A stretch of DNA of 44,699 bases from Thermoleophilia bacterium (GTDB lineage Bacteria > Actinomycetota > Thermoleophilia > Gaiellales > Gaiellaceae), in assembly GCA_017882605.1 (NCBI GenBank), contig JADGPE010000006.1, positions 1-44,699 on the forward strand. The letters are read 5' to 3'. Below, piece after piece: positions 1-8,354 of this stretch. The notes beneath the pieces are model-generated. The model saw only the letters and a list, made by a program, of their open reading frames with translations, ran no database searches and was not told the DNA's origin. A program made the translations under genes and the position numbers. Each line of letters begins with the position of its first letter. Position 1 is the stretch's first letter.

Positions 1-312
1 CTTGGCGAGATAGTCATCCGCTCCCGAATCGAGGCCTTCGACCCGGTCCTCGACCGCGTCGCGCGCCGTCAGCATCAGGACGGGGGACCAGACCTCGCTC
101 GCCCTCAGCTTGCGGCAGACGGCGAAGCCGTCGATGCCGGGCAGCATGACGTCCAGGACGATCACGTCGAACGGTGCTGACTGCGCCATCCAGACGGCGT
201 CCTCGCCGCGGGACGCGACATCGACTGCGTGTCCCTCCTCTCGAAGTCCACGCGCCAACAGATCCGCGAGCTTCCGCTCGTCCTCCACCACCAGCACACG
301 CATGGCACCCAT
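1..312 (-). CDS. OmpR-type response regulator, receiver domain (partial, 3' end outside window)
   Basis: Reading the minus strand from 312 gives a receiver domain that begins with the motif RVLVVEDE. It continues through a phosphoacceptor loop ([14 protein letters not shown]), a switch region LMLTARD and the sequence SGADDYLAK, where the lysine is the conserved one. Receiver domains ending in GADDYLAK usually precede a winged-helix DNA-binding domain, so this is most likely an OmpR/PhoB-type regulator. The effector domain lies beyond the left edge. ATG codons occur at 312 and 303 in the same frame. I chose 312 because AGGG lies about 5 bases upstream of it. A partner histidine kinase would be expected further left and is not visible. 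Confidence 0.9.
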   Translation of the reverse strand, partial: MGAMRVLVVEDERKLADLLARGLREEGHAVDVASRGEDAVWMAQSAPFDVIVLDVMLPGIDGFAVCRKLRASEVWSPVLMLTARDAVEDRVEGLDSGADDYLAK

Positions 313-675
313 TGTCGCCCTACGTGGTGAGACGTGCATGAACCTTCTGCGATCGCCGACGCCCCGGAATGTCGGTTACCGTCGCTGCAGCCACCACTCC
401 AACCTCGTGACATCGGCCTCGACCTGCTGGCGGCCGGACTTGGCTCCGGCGCTGCGTTCGCTGGGCGGGCGTCACGACGACGGTTGACCCACTCTGCCCG
501 CTCGCGTGACGGAGAGGTAATTTTCCGAGGCCGAACTGCGAGGCCCCACGGATGCGGCGGCGCCGGCGATCGACGATGGAGGAGGCTCCTGCGACCTCGG
601 AGATTCACCATACGCTCATCTGACGGCTGCGACACTCGCACTGTGCCGGCCACCGAGAAGGCGCACGCCGCCGTG
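313..675. other. Non-coding stretch between divergent genes
   Basis: This 363-base stretch separates the response regulator (-) from the phosphodiester glycosidase-like gene (+). The glycosidase frame stays open through it, but the translation is arginine-rich, has no recognisable domain and does not look like a real N-terminus. I see no tRNA, strong terminator or repeat. It presumably holds the promoters of both flanking genes, but I cannot point to a convincing -10/-35 pair. Confidence 0.5.
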
Positions 676-1869
676 ATGGCGGTGGAACTGACGCCGCGCG
701 TCGCCCGCATCGAGGCTCGCCGGACCGCCGCGCAACGCCGGCATCGGGCACGCCGCCGCCGGCTCGCGGCCGCCGTCATCGTTGTGCTGTTCACGCCGGT
801 CGTCTACTCGTACGTCACGACGATGCTCCGGCCGTCGAGCCTGCCGCTCGGGATTCGCAGCGTCGAGTGGGTGCGGACGCACCACGGCGCCTGGATCGTC
901 AACGAGGCGGAACATGTCTGGTACACCTGGCACGCGCCGAAGAAAGGCGGCCCGCCGCTGCGCACGCTCCCGACGGTCGGAGTCGGGCCGGTCCGGCCCG
1001 CGCAACGGTCGGTGGGCTATCACCCCCGGAGGATCGCGCCGGTGATCCGGCCCGCGCTCCCAGGGGAGGGCGTCTGGCGCTCGACGGAGCGCGTCGTCGC
1101 CGGTGCGCCGCCTGTCCTCGTGACGACGTTCCGCACCGACCCCGTGTACCCGCGGATCGTCGCCTACGTCGCGTGGTTCGACCACACCCGCACCCAGCTC
1201 GCGCTCTACCCGGGGCGCTACGAGCCGCCGAACGCCTCGCCGCGCGGCCCGATGGAGGTGCCCCAGACGCAGCGGTGGCGGCTCCTGGCAACGTTCAACA
1301 GCGGCTTCATGAACCGCGACAGCCACGGCGGCTTCTTCGTGAACGGTCACTCAGCGGCACCGCTTCGTCCTGGGCAGGGCACGATCGTCGCCTACCAGGA
1401 CGGGCGCGTGGACATCTTCAGCTGGCACGGGGACGCGCTGCCAGGGCGGACGGCGGTCCTGGCCCGGCAGAACCTGCCCCTGATCGTGGACCGCGGCCGT
1501 CCCAACCCGCTCCTCGCCGACAACTCGCTGTGGGGCAGCACGCTCGGCAACGCGGTACGCGTGTGGCGGTCCGGCGTCGGCATCGACCGCCACGGCAACC
1601 TCATCTACCTCGCGGCCGAGGACCAGACCGCGGCGAGCCTGGCCGCCGCACTGCTGCACGCCGGCGCCGTCCGGGCGGTCGAGCTCGACATCAACGCCGA
1701 ATGGCCGAGCCTCGTGACCTACGGCCGGGGCGGCGTCGCCAATGCCACGAAGGTCGTCCCGAACTACCAGCAGTCGACCAACCGGTACCTCGTTCCCGAC
1801 GACCGCGACTTCTTCGCCATCTACCGGAAGACGACGCAAGCGGCGCTGCGGAGCGTTCCGTTTGGTTGA
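676..1869 (+). CDS. Membrane-anchored phosphodiester glycosidase-like protein
   Basis: The 397-residue protein starts with an arginine-rich cytoplasmic stretch (about residues 11-29) and a single hydrophobic segment at about 30-50, so the bulk should be outside the membrane. The C-terminal half carries hallmarks of the phosphodiester glycosidase/NAGPA-like family: an FNSGFM motif followed by a Gly-rich GGFFVNG, a RHGNLIYLAAED-type strand, and the late acidic motif ELDINAEWPS. Relatives of this family remove alpha-linked sugar-phosphodiester groups or act on envelope glycans; the substrate here is unknown. I chose ATG 676, close before the anchor; GTG 643 in the same frame is possible. It sits alone, divergent from the response regulator and convergent with the hydrolase at 1871, one base away. 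Confidence 0.75.
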   Translation: MAVELTPRVARIEARRTAAQRRHRARRRRLAAAVIVVLFTPVVYSYVTTMLRPSSLPLGIRSVEWVRTHHGAWIVNEAEHVWYTWHAPKKGGPPLRTLPTVGVGPVRPAQRSVGYHPRRIAPVIRPALPGEGVWRSTERVVAGAPPVLVTTFRTDPVYPRIVAYVAWFDHTRTQLALYPGRYEPPNASPRGPMEVPQTQRWRLLATFNSGFMNRDSHGGFFVNGHSAAPLRPGQGTIVAYQDGRVDIFSWHGDALPGRTAVLARQNLPLIVDRGRPNPLLADNSLWGSTLGNAVRVWRSGVGIDRHGNLIYLAAEDQTAASLAAALLHAGAVRAVELDINAEWPSLVTYGRGGVANATKVVPNYQQSTNRYLVPDDRDFFAIYRKTTQAALRSVPFG

Positions 1870-1870
1870 G

Positions 1871-2608
1871 CTACCCGGAGCGGCGGGCCTGTTCGATCAG
1901 ACGGTCGAGCGGAGCCCAGAAGATGCGCCGGGCGAGCGCATCCGAGCGCTGCGCGGAATCGTGGTTTGCGACGAAACCGGGCTGCGAGCGGATCACCACG
2001 TAGCGCTTCTTCGACGCTGGGTGCCCGGAGAGCCAGCGCCAGAACGCGTCCGCGCCGGCGCTGCCGGCCGTCGTGTCCGCGTCGCCGACGAAGAGCTCGA
2101 CGAACGTTCGCCGGGCGATGCCTCCCGCCGGCAGCGGTGCGAGCGGCAGCGCGGGGAACACGCTGAGGATTGCGCTGGGCGCCGGAACATGCCACGCCGT
2201 TGCAGCCGCGGCATACGCGAAGACCGCACTGCCACCGAAGGACTTCCCGATCGCGACGACCGGCAACTCGAGCTGCCGCAGGCGCGCGAAGGCGGTCCGA
2301 ACGCCTGTCTCGAACGCCTGCAGCGCGCCGCTGACGGACTCGGCACCAACGCGGTAGCGCGGGTAGACGACGATCGAGCCGCGCGCCCGCAGATGCGCGA
2401 TCCAGGGCGCGAAACCGTCGGTCGGCAACGGCGTGCTCCAGCCGTGGCCGAACACGACGATGCTCACGGGTCGTTCGCGCGGCCACAGCACCCAGACCGT
2501 GTCGGCCCCGCGTCCGAGCGTCTCGACCGGTGGATGCGCGCGGGCCGGAGCTGCGGCGGCGCATACCAGCGCCGTCACGACACCGACGAGCCGAAGCCGC
2601 TGTCGCAT
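1871..2608 (-). CDS. Secreted alpha/beta hydrolase-fold protein
   Basis: The start MRQRLRLVGVVTALVCAAAAPARA is a clear signal peptide with an AxA-type cleavage site, so the 245-residue protein is probably exported. The mature part has an early GHGW loop, suitable as an oxyanion-hole region, and a nucleophile elbow GKSFGGS in which Ser is the likely catalytic residue. Late Asp (VGDAD) and His (ANHDS) residues could complete the triad. This fits a small esterase or dienelactone-hydrolase-like enzyme; the substrate cannot be told. The longer open frame upstream of 2608 lacks a signal peptide at its start and overlaps the divergent glycosyltransferase, so I rejected it. Its ATG and the ATG at 2607 of the next gene share the same CATG. 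Confidence 0.75.
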   Translation of the reverse strand: MRQRLRLVGVVTALVCAAAAPARAHPPVETLGRGADTVWVLWPRERPVSIVVFGHGWSTPLPTDGFAPWIAHLRARGSIVVYPRYRVGAESVSGALQAFETGVRTAFARLRQLELPVVAIGKSFGGSAVFAYAAAATAWHVPAPSAILSVFPALPLAPLPAGGIARRTFVELFVGDADTTAGSAGADAFWRWLSGHPASKKRYVVIRSQPGFVANHDSAQRSDALARRIFWAPLDRLIEQARRSG

Positions 2609-3362
2609 GGAACCTGACAGTAGCGCCACCGCCCCGGGAACGGCGGCCGTGCACCTGGGCGTCGTCACGCCGATGGCGAACGAGGCGGCAACCGCCGTCG
2701 CGTTCGTGGACCGAGTCCTGGCAGCGTGCGCGAGCTTCCGGTTCGCTGCGGTGACGCTGTACGTGGTGCTCGACAGCATCTCGCGCGACGAGACGCGAGC
2801 ACTGCTCGAAGCCCACGCTGTCGAGCGCCCAGAGCTGAACGTCGTCTGGGCGCCGGAATGCCGGGGCGTCGCAGATGCCTACGTGCGCGGCTATCGCGAG
2901 GCGCTGGCCGCCGGCTGCGACTGGATCCTGGAGATCGACGCGGGCTTCAGCCACGACCCGGCCGAGATCGGGCTGCTGCTCGATGCGATGCCCGGAAACG
3001 ACTGCGTCTTCGGCAGCCGCTTCGTCAACGGTGCCGTCAATCTCGGAACGCCCTGGCGGCGCACGATCAGCCGCGGCGGGACCGCGCTGACGAATCTCGT
3101 CCTCGGTACGCACCTGACCGACATGACCGGCGGTTTCGAGCTGTTCACACGCGAGGCGTTGGAGCACGTCCTCGCCCGGGGCATACGGTCGCACGGCCCG
3201 TTCTTCCAGACCGAGATCAAGGCGCACTGCCGCCACCTCAGGTTCACCGAGGTGCCGATTCACTACGACTCGTCGAGCCACAAGGTCGGTGCGCGCGCAA
3301 TCGGCGAGGCACTCGTGAACCTCGGGCGGCTGGCCGAACGCCGGCTCGCGAGGGCTCTGTGA
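2607..3362 (+). CDS. GT2-family glycosyltransferase (DPM1-like)
   Basis: A 251-residue single-domain GT-A enzyme with no membrane segment. It shows the nucleotide-sugar fold start (HLGVVTPMANE, about 15-26), a metal-site acidic motif EIDAGFSHDP (about 109-118), the GSRFVNGA loop (136-143) and DMTGGFELF (172-180). These resemble polyprenol-phosphate mannosyl/glucosyl transferases, so transfer of a sugar to a lipid carrier is the best guess. The ATG at 2607 overlaps the start of the divergent hydrolase. GTG 2649, with GGGAA upstream and directly before the conserved HLGVVTP, is a realistic alternative. The stop overlaps the GTG of the following glycosyltransferase (GTGA), so the two are translationally coupled. 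Confidence 0.8.
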   Translation: MEPDSSATAPGTAAVHLGVVTPMANEAATAVAFVDRVLAACASFRFAAVTLYVVLDSISRDETRALLEAHAVERPELNVVWAPECRGVADAYVRGYREALAAGCDWILEIDAGFSHDPAEIGLLLDAMPGNDCVFGSRFVNGAVNLGTPWRRTISRGGTALTNLVLGTHLTDMTGGFELFTREALEHVLARGIRSHGPFFQTEIKAHCRHLRFTEVPIHYDSSSHKVGARAIGEALVNLGRLAERRLARAL

Positions 3363-4384
3363 CGCGCGCGCTCGTCGTCACGTCGATCGCTCCGCCGACA
3401 GAAGCGCTGGAGCGGCTCGCGCGTGCTGCGTCCGCGGCCGGCCTGGACTTCATCCTGGTCGGCGACGAGGCGAGCCCCGCCGGCTTCGAGCTTCCAGGCT
3501 GCGACTTCTTCGGGCTCGAGCGGCAACGCACACTCGGTCTCGGGACCGCCGACGCCTGCCCGACCCGACACTACGCGCGCAAGAACGTCGGCTACCTGAT
3601 CGCGATGGAGCGAGGCGCGACGACGATCGTCGAGACAGACGACGACACCGAGGCCTACAGCGCTTTCTGGCAACAACGGGAGCAGACGGAAGCGGCCGCG
3701 GTCGTCGAGAGCCCGGGCTGGGTCAACGTGTACTCGTACTTCTCCGACGCGAGGATCTGGCCGCGAGGGCTTCCCCTCGACGCAGCACGGATCGCGCCTC
3801 CACCTCGCCACTCGCTCGGCGTGGCCCGCACCTCGTGCCCGATCCAGCAGGGCCTCGTCGACGGCGACCCGGACGTCGACGCCGTCTACCGGCTCGTGCT
3901 CGACCTCCCGTTTCAATTCGAGCGCGGAGCGAGCGTCGCGCTCGCCCCCGGCGTGTGGTGCCCGTTCAACAGCCAGAACACGAGCTGGTGGCCGGATGCC
4001 TACGCCCTCATGTACCTGCCGGCGTACTGCTCGTTCCGGATGACGGACATCTGGCGCAGCTTCGTCGCCCAGCGGATCGCCTGGGAGAACGGCTGGAACG
4101 TGCTCTTCCGCGAGGCGACGGTGCGCCAGTGGCGGAACCCGCACGACCTGATGCGCGACTTTCGCGACGAGGTCCCAGGGTACGTCTCGAACCGTGAGAT
4201 GGGTGCTGCCCTGCAGGAGCTCGAGCTCGAGCCGGGACGCTCTCGCATCGCGGCCAACATGCGACGCTCGTACGAGCTCCTGGTCGCCCGCGGGTGGGTC
4301 GCACCGCAAGAGCTCGCTCTCCTGGACGCCTGGCTCGCCGACATCGCGTCGATCCGTCCGGCGGCGAAGGCAGCGGTGGGTTGA
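3359..4384 (+). CDS. STELLO/DUF288-type glycosyltransferase
   Basis: 341 residues, GTG start overlapping the previous stop. The protein shows the pattern of the STELLO (DUF288) family: ARKNVGYLIAMERGA (73-87), an acidic metal-binding cluster ETDDD (92-96), and WVNVYSYFSDARIWPRGLPL (121-140), where the WPRGLPL motif is distinctive. A second block near the C-terminus (NSQNTSWW, YCSFRMTDIWRS) also fits. Eukaryotic STELLO proteins are Golgi glycosyltransferase-like proteins linked to polysaccharide synthesis; bacterial members are poorly studied. No membrane helix is seen, so it should act at the cytoplasmic face. Its stop overlaps the TTG of the next gene, placing it in the middle of a three-gene glycan unit. 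Confidence 0.7.
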   Translation: MTRALVVTSIAPPTEALERLARAASAAGLDFILVGDEASPAGFELPGCDFFGLERQRTLGLGTADACPTRHYARKNVGYLIAMERGATTIVETDDDTEAYSAFWQQREQTEAAAVVESPGWVNVYSYFSDARIWPRGLPLDAARIAPPPRHSLGVARTSCPIQQGLVDGDPDVDAVYRLVLDLPFQFERGASVALAPGVWCPFNSQNTSWWPDAYALMYLPAYCSFRMTDIWRSFVAQRIAWENGWNVLFREATVRQWRNPHDLMRDFRDEVPGYVSNREMGAALQELELEPGRSRIAANMRRSYELLVARGWVAPQELALLDAWLADIASIRPAAKAAVG

Positions 4385-6006
4385 GCACGTTCGGCCAGCC
4401 CTTGCCGGCGACGAGCCGGGGCCCGTTGCTCACTGCGCTCGCCGCGCTGACGACTGCCGCGGTCGTGCTCTTCGTGCTTCCTCCCGGCGGCGATCTCGCG
4501 GCACACCTCTACCAGCGCGGCTTCTTCATTCAGCACGGATTCTCGTTCTGGAACAACTACTGGTACGCCGGCCGTTACAGCTTCGTCACGTACAGCATCG
4601 GGTTCTATCCCCTGGCTGCACTGGTCGGGATCAAGGCAGTCTCCCTGGCCGCCGTCGCCGTGGCAGCCACGGTTTTCACCGTCGTCGTCGCCCGGCAGTG
4701 GGGCGAAGCGGCGCGCTGGCCCACACGGGCGTTCGCCGTCATCTGGCCGCTGATCCTGATCTCGGGAGAACTGCCGTTTCTCGTCGGGATGGCCTTCGCG
4801 ATCTCCGCCGTCCTCGCCGTGCAGGCACGACGGTTCTGGCTCTTCACCGTGCTCGTGCTCGCGACGTTGTCGATGAGCCCGCTCGCGCTCCTCTTCCTCG
4901 GGCTGTTCGTCGGCGGCGCGGCGATCGAGAACCGCGATACGTGGCGCCAGACCGCCCGCTTTGCAATTCCAGTGGCCGTCTCCGCCGGGATCGAAGGTCT
5001 GTTGATGCTCCTCTTCCCGTCCGGGGGACATTTCCCGTTCTCGCTGGTCGAGCTGCTGCCGGTCGCGGCGTTCTGCATCCTCGGGCTCACCGCCACGTGG
5101 AAGCTCGAGCGGGGCAGGCTGCTGGCGGGATTCTTCGCGCTCTACCTGATCGCCAACCTCGCATCCTTCGTAGTCCCATCCGCGCTCGGCGAGAACGTCG
5201 GGCGACTGCGCTACCTCGCATTGCCGGTCGCGCTGCTGGTGGGCGCCCTCCGCTCCTGGCGCCCGCGCGGGCTGACGGTGCTCGCGCTCACGCTGGTGGC
5301 GTGCTGGAACCTCACCCCGCTGGCCTGGAGCCTCGACCACAACGTGAGAGACCCGACGAGCCAGCCGCGGTTCTGGGCGGCCACCGTCGATGTGCTCCGC
5401 GGCCGGCTGACTCCCGACTATCGCGTCGAGCTGGTCGATACCGCCGGGCACTGGGGCGCCTTCTACCTCGCCCGAGCCGGCATCCCGCTCGCGCGGGGCT
5501 GGTACCGGCAGGACGACTTCCCTCAGAACTCGGTCCTGTACGGACGGCTCACTCCGCACAGCTACTTGACCTGGCTGCGCCGGACGGCTGTGCGCTTCGT
5601 CGTCCTCACCGACGGCCCACCGGATTACAGCGCGCAGCGCGAGTCGACGCTCATCGGGACCCATCCCGGTCTCTTGCGGGTGGTCGCGCGACTGAAGGGC
5701 ACGACGATCCTCGAAGTCCCGCAGCCAACCCCGCTGATTCACGGCCCGGGACCGGCTCGGGTCGTATCGCTCGGCCCGACCCAGGCGCGCTTCGTCGTCG
5801 CAGCCAAGGGCACCTACCACGTTGCGATCCGCTACTCGCCTTACTGGCGCGCCCGGCCGGGCTGCATCTCTGAGGCACGTGACGGCGACGTGCAACTGAC
5901 CGCGAGCCGGCCGGGCCCGATCGAGCTCGAGTTTCAGCTCGGATTGCAGCAGTTGCTCGACGCGCTCAGCCGGCCCGCAAGCGCACGGTGCGCGGCGCTG
6001 GGATGA
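4381..6006 (+). CDS. Polytopic membrane protein, GT-C / PTPS-related type
   Basis: 541 residues from a TTG start that overlaps the preceding TGA (TTGA) with GAAGG upstream; no ATG or GTG fits better. The first 320 or so residues form many hydrophobic helices, with a first extracytoplasmic loop PPGGDLAAHLYQRGFF and the aromatic-rich WNNYWYAGRYS. The remainder (about 330-541) is soluble and probably outside. This layout, with an acidic residue in the first loop, resembles lipid-linked-sugar-using GT-C enzymes and the '6-pyruvoyl-tetrahydropterin synthase-related' membrane family. I cannot decide between them. Coupling to two glycosyltransferases suggests it uses or moves their product. It ends convergent with the cupredoxin gene. 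Confidence 0.6.
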   Translation: MSTFGQPLPATSRGPLLTALAALTTAAVVLFVLPPGGDLAAHLYQRGFFIQHGFSFWNNYWYAGRYSFVTYSIGFYPLAALVGIKAVSLAAVAVAATVFTVVVARQWGEAARWPTRAFAVIWPLILISGELPFLVGMAFAISAVLAVQARRFWLFTVLVLATLSMSPLALLFLGLFVGGAAIENRDTWRQTARFAIPVAVSAGIEGLLMLLFPSGGHFPFSLVELLPVAAFCILGLTATWKLERGRLLAGFFALYLIANLASFVVPSALGENVGRLRYLALPVALLVGALRSWRPRGLTVLALTLVACWNLTPLAWSLDHNVRDPTSQPRFWAATVDVLRGRLTPDYRVELVDTAGHWGAFYLARAGIPLARGWYRQDDFPQNSVLYGRLTPHSYLTWLRRTAVRFVVLTDGPPDYSAQRESTLIGTHPGLLRVVARLKGTTILEVPQPTPLIHGPGPARVVSLGPTQARFVVAAKGTYHVAIRYSPYWRARPGCISEARDGDVQLTASRPGPIELEFQLGLQQLLDALSRPASARCAALG

Positions 6007-6133
6007 ACACGTCGCATCGTCCACCTTGCAGGATCCGACTCCCACGGCTGCCCCTCGCGACCCGCACGCCGGCGCCCACCTTGAACGGCGGACGGTACGA
6101 CGTGCGAGACGCGTGCGGCTTCGGCGGGAGCAG

Positions 6134-6511
6134 CTAGCGGACGGTCAACGTTCCGGACATGCCCTTGTTCTCGTCCTTGCCGACCGATGAGTAGAAGTGG
6201 TACACGCCCTTCTTCAACGTGAAGATCGTGGCGGTCGAGGAGTTCCCGATCGTCAGCGTCGCGCCGTATTCGAGCTCGCCAAATTCGAGGCTGACGTTGT
6301 GCTTCTGTGTCGAGTGGTTGGTGAAGACCAGGAGGAACTCGGTCCCCACCGGGGCTGTGAGGGTCTTCTTGTCGAACGCGTACCCCGTCTTCGTCGCAGA
6401 GATCAGCACCTTCGGAGGGCCGGAAACGCGGTGGGCGGAGGAACTCGCCGTGAGCGTTCCCGCGACAGCGACCACGGCGAACAGCACCGGCAAAACGAGA
6501 AAACGCTTCAT
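6134..6511 (-). CDS. Secreted cupredoxin-fold protein with degenerate copper site
   Basis: A signal peptide (KRFLVLPVLFAVVAVAGTLTASSSA) is followed by a compact beta domain typical of plastocyanin/azurin-like proteins (APVGTEFLLVFTNHSTQKHNVSL, then VYHFYSSVGKDENKGMSGTL). Counting from the first of two adjacent ATGs, the first His ligand position (H72, KHN) and the Met position (M119) are present. The Cys of the usual YxCxxPGH loop is Ser, and the second His is missing. A normal blue-copper centre is therefore unlikely. I start at the second ATG (6511), because GGAG lies 4 bases before it and only 1 base before the first. The gene is monocistronic and about 125 residues long, normal for the family. 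Confidence 0.8.
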   Translation of the reverse strand: MKRFLVLPVLFAVVAVAGTLTASSSAHRVSGPPKVLISATKTGYAFDKKTLTAPVGTEFLLVFTNHSTQKHNVSLEFGELEYGATLTIGNSSTATIFTLKKGVYHFYSSVGKDENKGMSGTLTVR

Positions 6512-6719
6512 CATTCTCCTTCGTGGATTTCAGGACGGGCGCAGTGTTCCCCTCGACGAATGAGTCTTCGATGAGCGGCATCGCCTGAGCCGGCCGGGCT
6601 GCGCGGGATCCGTCGTCCGTCTGTGGTCTGTTGGCCCGGCCCGGAGTTCGCCGATTCTTTGCCAACGCTTCGGAGGCGCATGGCCCCCTGCTTTCCAATC
6701 GGCTTCTACCTTTGGAGGC

Positions 6720-7145
6720 ATGAAACGGACACACGCTCTTCTCCTCGTTCTCGCGGTCGCAACGGCAGCGGTCGCAGGGACCTACGCGGCTCTGCGTTCG
6801 TCGCAGCTCCGCGCGAATGCGGCGCCCAAGGTGAGCGCCGTGCAGATTCAGCGGCAGAACCAGGCTCTCGCCCGGGCCGAGGCGGCACTCCGAGCCCAGC
6901 TGAAGCGCAAGCCGCCGGCACTACCGCCCCTCCCTCGGCCGGCATCGCAGCCCGCCGGCTCCGCGCCCGCCGCCCCGGCTCCCGCCCTGGCCGCCGCCGC
7001 TGCCCCGCGGGTGACCTACGTCCGCGCCAAGCCGATCGTACGCATCGTGCACCGCCACGGCGGCGAGAGCGGCGATCACGAGGGCGAAGGCGACGGCAGC
7101 ACGCAACTGGCCGCCGCCGGCAACGGGAGCCACCTCGATGACTAG
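6720..7145 (+). CDS. Small membrane-anchored protein with His/acidic tail, unknown function
   Basis: I do not recognise the family. The 141-residue protein has an N-terminal hydrophobic anchor or uncleaved signal (ALLLVLAVATAAVAGTYAAL), a short coiled-coil-like stretch (about 40-64), a Pro/Ala-rich linker (about 65-96), and a tail rich in His, Glu, Asp and Gly (VHRHGGESGDHEGEGDG). The tail could bind metal ions. GGAGG lies only one base from the ATG. It is the first gene of the redox unit and overlaps the next gene by 8 bases. Confidence 0.6.
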   Translation: MKRTHALLLVLAVATAAVAGTYAALRSSQLRANAAPKVSAVQIQRQNQALARAEAALRAQLKRKPPALPPLPRPASQPAGSAPAAPAPALAAAAAPRVTYVRAKPIVRIVHRHGGESGDHEGEGDGSTQLAAAGNGSHLDD

Positions 7146-7524
7146 TCAGATCGCACGCCTCTGGACGGTCGTCGTCGGCGTTGTCGTCTTCTTCCTCGCC
7201 TGGGCGACGATCGCCGCCCACCCGTGGCAGCAGGCGGCAGCGGCCGACCCCCGCCTCACCGCGGTCGTCGCCCGCCAGCAGTACCTGCAGCGCCAGTCGG
7301 CGCAGGTGAAGCAGCTCGTCGACCAGCGCTGGGCCGCGTACCGCGTCGCGCTCGCCGAGCGGAAGCTCGCGATCACCCGGGCGAACATCGCCGCGGCCGC
7401 CAACGCGCAAGCGCAGGTCCAGGCCCAGGCCGTGTCGGCAGCCATCCCTGCTCCTGCGGCGGCGGCGGCCGCGCCGGCGCGCGTCGTCACGCTCCCACCC
7501 CTCGTCATCACCAAGACGTCATGA
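7138..7524 (+). CDS. Small single-pass membrane protein, unknown function
   Basis: 128 residues with one N-terminal membrane segment (TVVVGVVVFFLAWATIAA, about 10-27), a helical, Gln/Arg-rich middle (about 40-85) and an Ala/Pro-rich end. No family recognised. It overlaps the previous gene by 8 bases and the ApbE gene by 4 (ATGA), so it is made together with ApbE. It has no FMN-binding domain or S/T-G-A-T motif that would make it an obvious flavinylation target. Confidence 0.65.
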   Translation: MTSQIARLWTVVVGVVVFFLAWATIAAHPWQQAAAADPRLTAVVARQQYLQRQSAQVKQLVDQRWAAYRVALAERKLAITRANIAAAANAQAQVQAQAVSAAIPAPAAAAAAPARVVTLPPLVITKTS

Positions 7525-8354
7525 CGAAGCACGACTTCCGCGCGATGGGAACCACCTTCGAGCTCGTCGTCGAAGCTCCCGCAGCCGACCGTGCGTTCGC
7601 GGAGGCTGAAGCGGAAGTCGAGCGGCTCGAACAGATCATGTCGCGCTTTCGCCCCGACTCCGAACTGTCGCAGCTGAACCGCGACGGTGCGATCGACGCG
7701 TCGCAGGACCTCGCCGAGGTCGTCGAGCTCGCGCTCGCCGCCCGTGAGCGAACCGGCGGCCGCTTCGATCCGACCGTCCACGACGCTCTCGTCGGTGCCG
7801 GCTACGACCGGACCTTCGACGACGTCGGAGACACCGCCGCAGCCGCGACGTGGTCGCGCTGTCGCGGCGGCGTGACGGTCACCGGCCGGCGCATCGAGCT
7901 CGAGCCCGGCTTCAAGCTGGACCTCGGCGGCATTGGCAAGGGGTTCGCCGCCGAACGCATCGCTCAACTGCTTGCGCTGACGGCTCCCTCCCTCGTCAGT
8001 GCCGGCGGGGACGTCGCCGTGCGCGGCGTCCCCGCCGAAGGGACGTGGGCGGTCGCCGTCGACGACACGTTGACGCTCGGCCTGACGCACGGCGGGCTCG
8101 CCACATCCGGTTGCGACCGCCGGCGCTGGCGCCGCGCGGGCGTCGAGCAGCACCACCTGATCGATCCTTCGACCGGGCGGCCGGCAGAGACCGACCTGAT
8201 CCGGGTCACCGCGGTCGGCACCGATGCCGTCGACGCCGAGGTGCTCGCCAAGGATCTTTTCTTCGCCGGCTCGTTGGAGGCGCTCGAGCGTGACCTGCCC
8301 GCCGTGCTCGTCACGGCCGACGGACGCACGCTGACCACCGGGGGGCTCACCTGA
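7521..8354 (+). CDS. apbE: FAD:protein FMN transferase (ApbE family)
   Basis: This enzyme moves FMN from FAD onto a Thr/Ser of a target protein, usually a membrane or exported redox protein. The 277-residue sequence starts directly with the domain (RAMGTTFEL, 7-15). It has SRFRPDSELSQLN (41-53), KLDLGGIGKGFAA (132-144), the GGD motif (162-164) and HHLIDPSTGRP (211-221), all typical of the family. Unlike many ApbE proteins it has no signal peptide or lipobox, so it should work in the cytoplasm unless exported otherwise. It is coupled at both ends to membrane-protein genes. No FMN-binding-domain protein is visible in the window, so its target is not identified. Confidence 0.92.
   Translation: MTKHDFRAMGTTFELVVEAPAADRAFAEAEAEVERLEQIMSRFRPDSELSQLNRDGAIDASQDLAEVVELALAARERTGGRFDPTVHDALVGAGYDRTFDDVGDTAAAATWSRCRGGVTVTGRRIELEPGFKLDLGGIGKGFAAERIAQLLALTAPSLVSAGGDVAVRGVPAEGTWAVAVDDTLTLGLTHGGLATSGCDRRRWRRAGVEQHHLIDPSTGRPAETDLIRVTAVGTDAVDAEVLAKDLFFAGSLEALERDLPAVLVTADGRTLTTGGLT

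Noticed and set aside
334-675. N-terminal extension of the glycosidase-like protein
   Set aside because: The frame is open, but the translation is Arg-rich, lacks any domain and begins at a GTG without a ribosome site; the anchor and conserved part start after 676.
4000-6045. 681-codon open frame on the minus strand
   Set aside because: It lies antisense to the STELLO-like and membrane protein genes, and its product is a low-complexity Glu/Arg-rich string. High GC content creates such frames.
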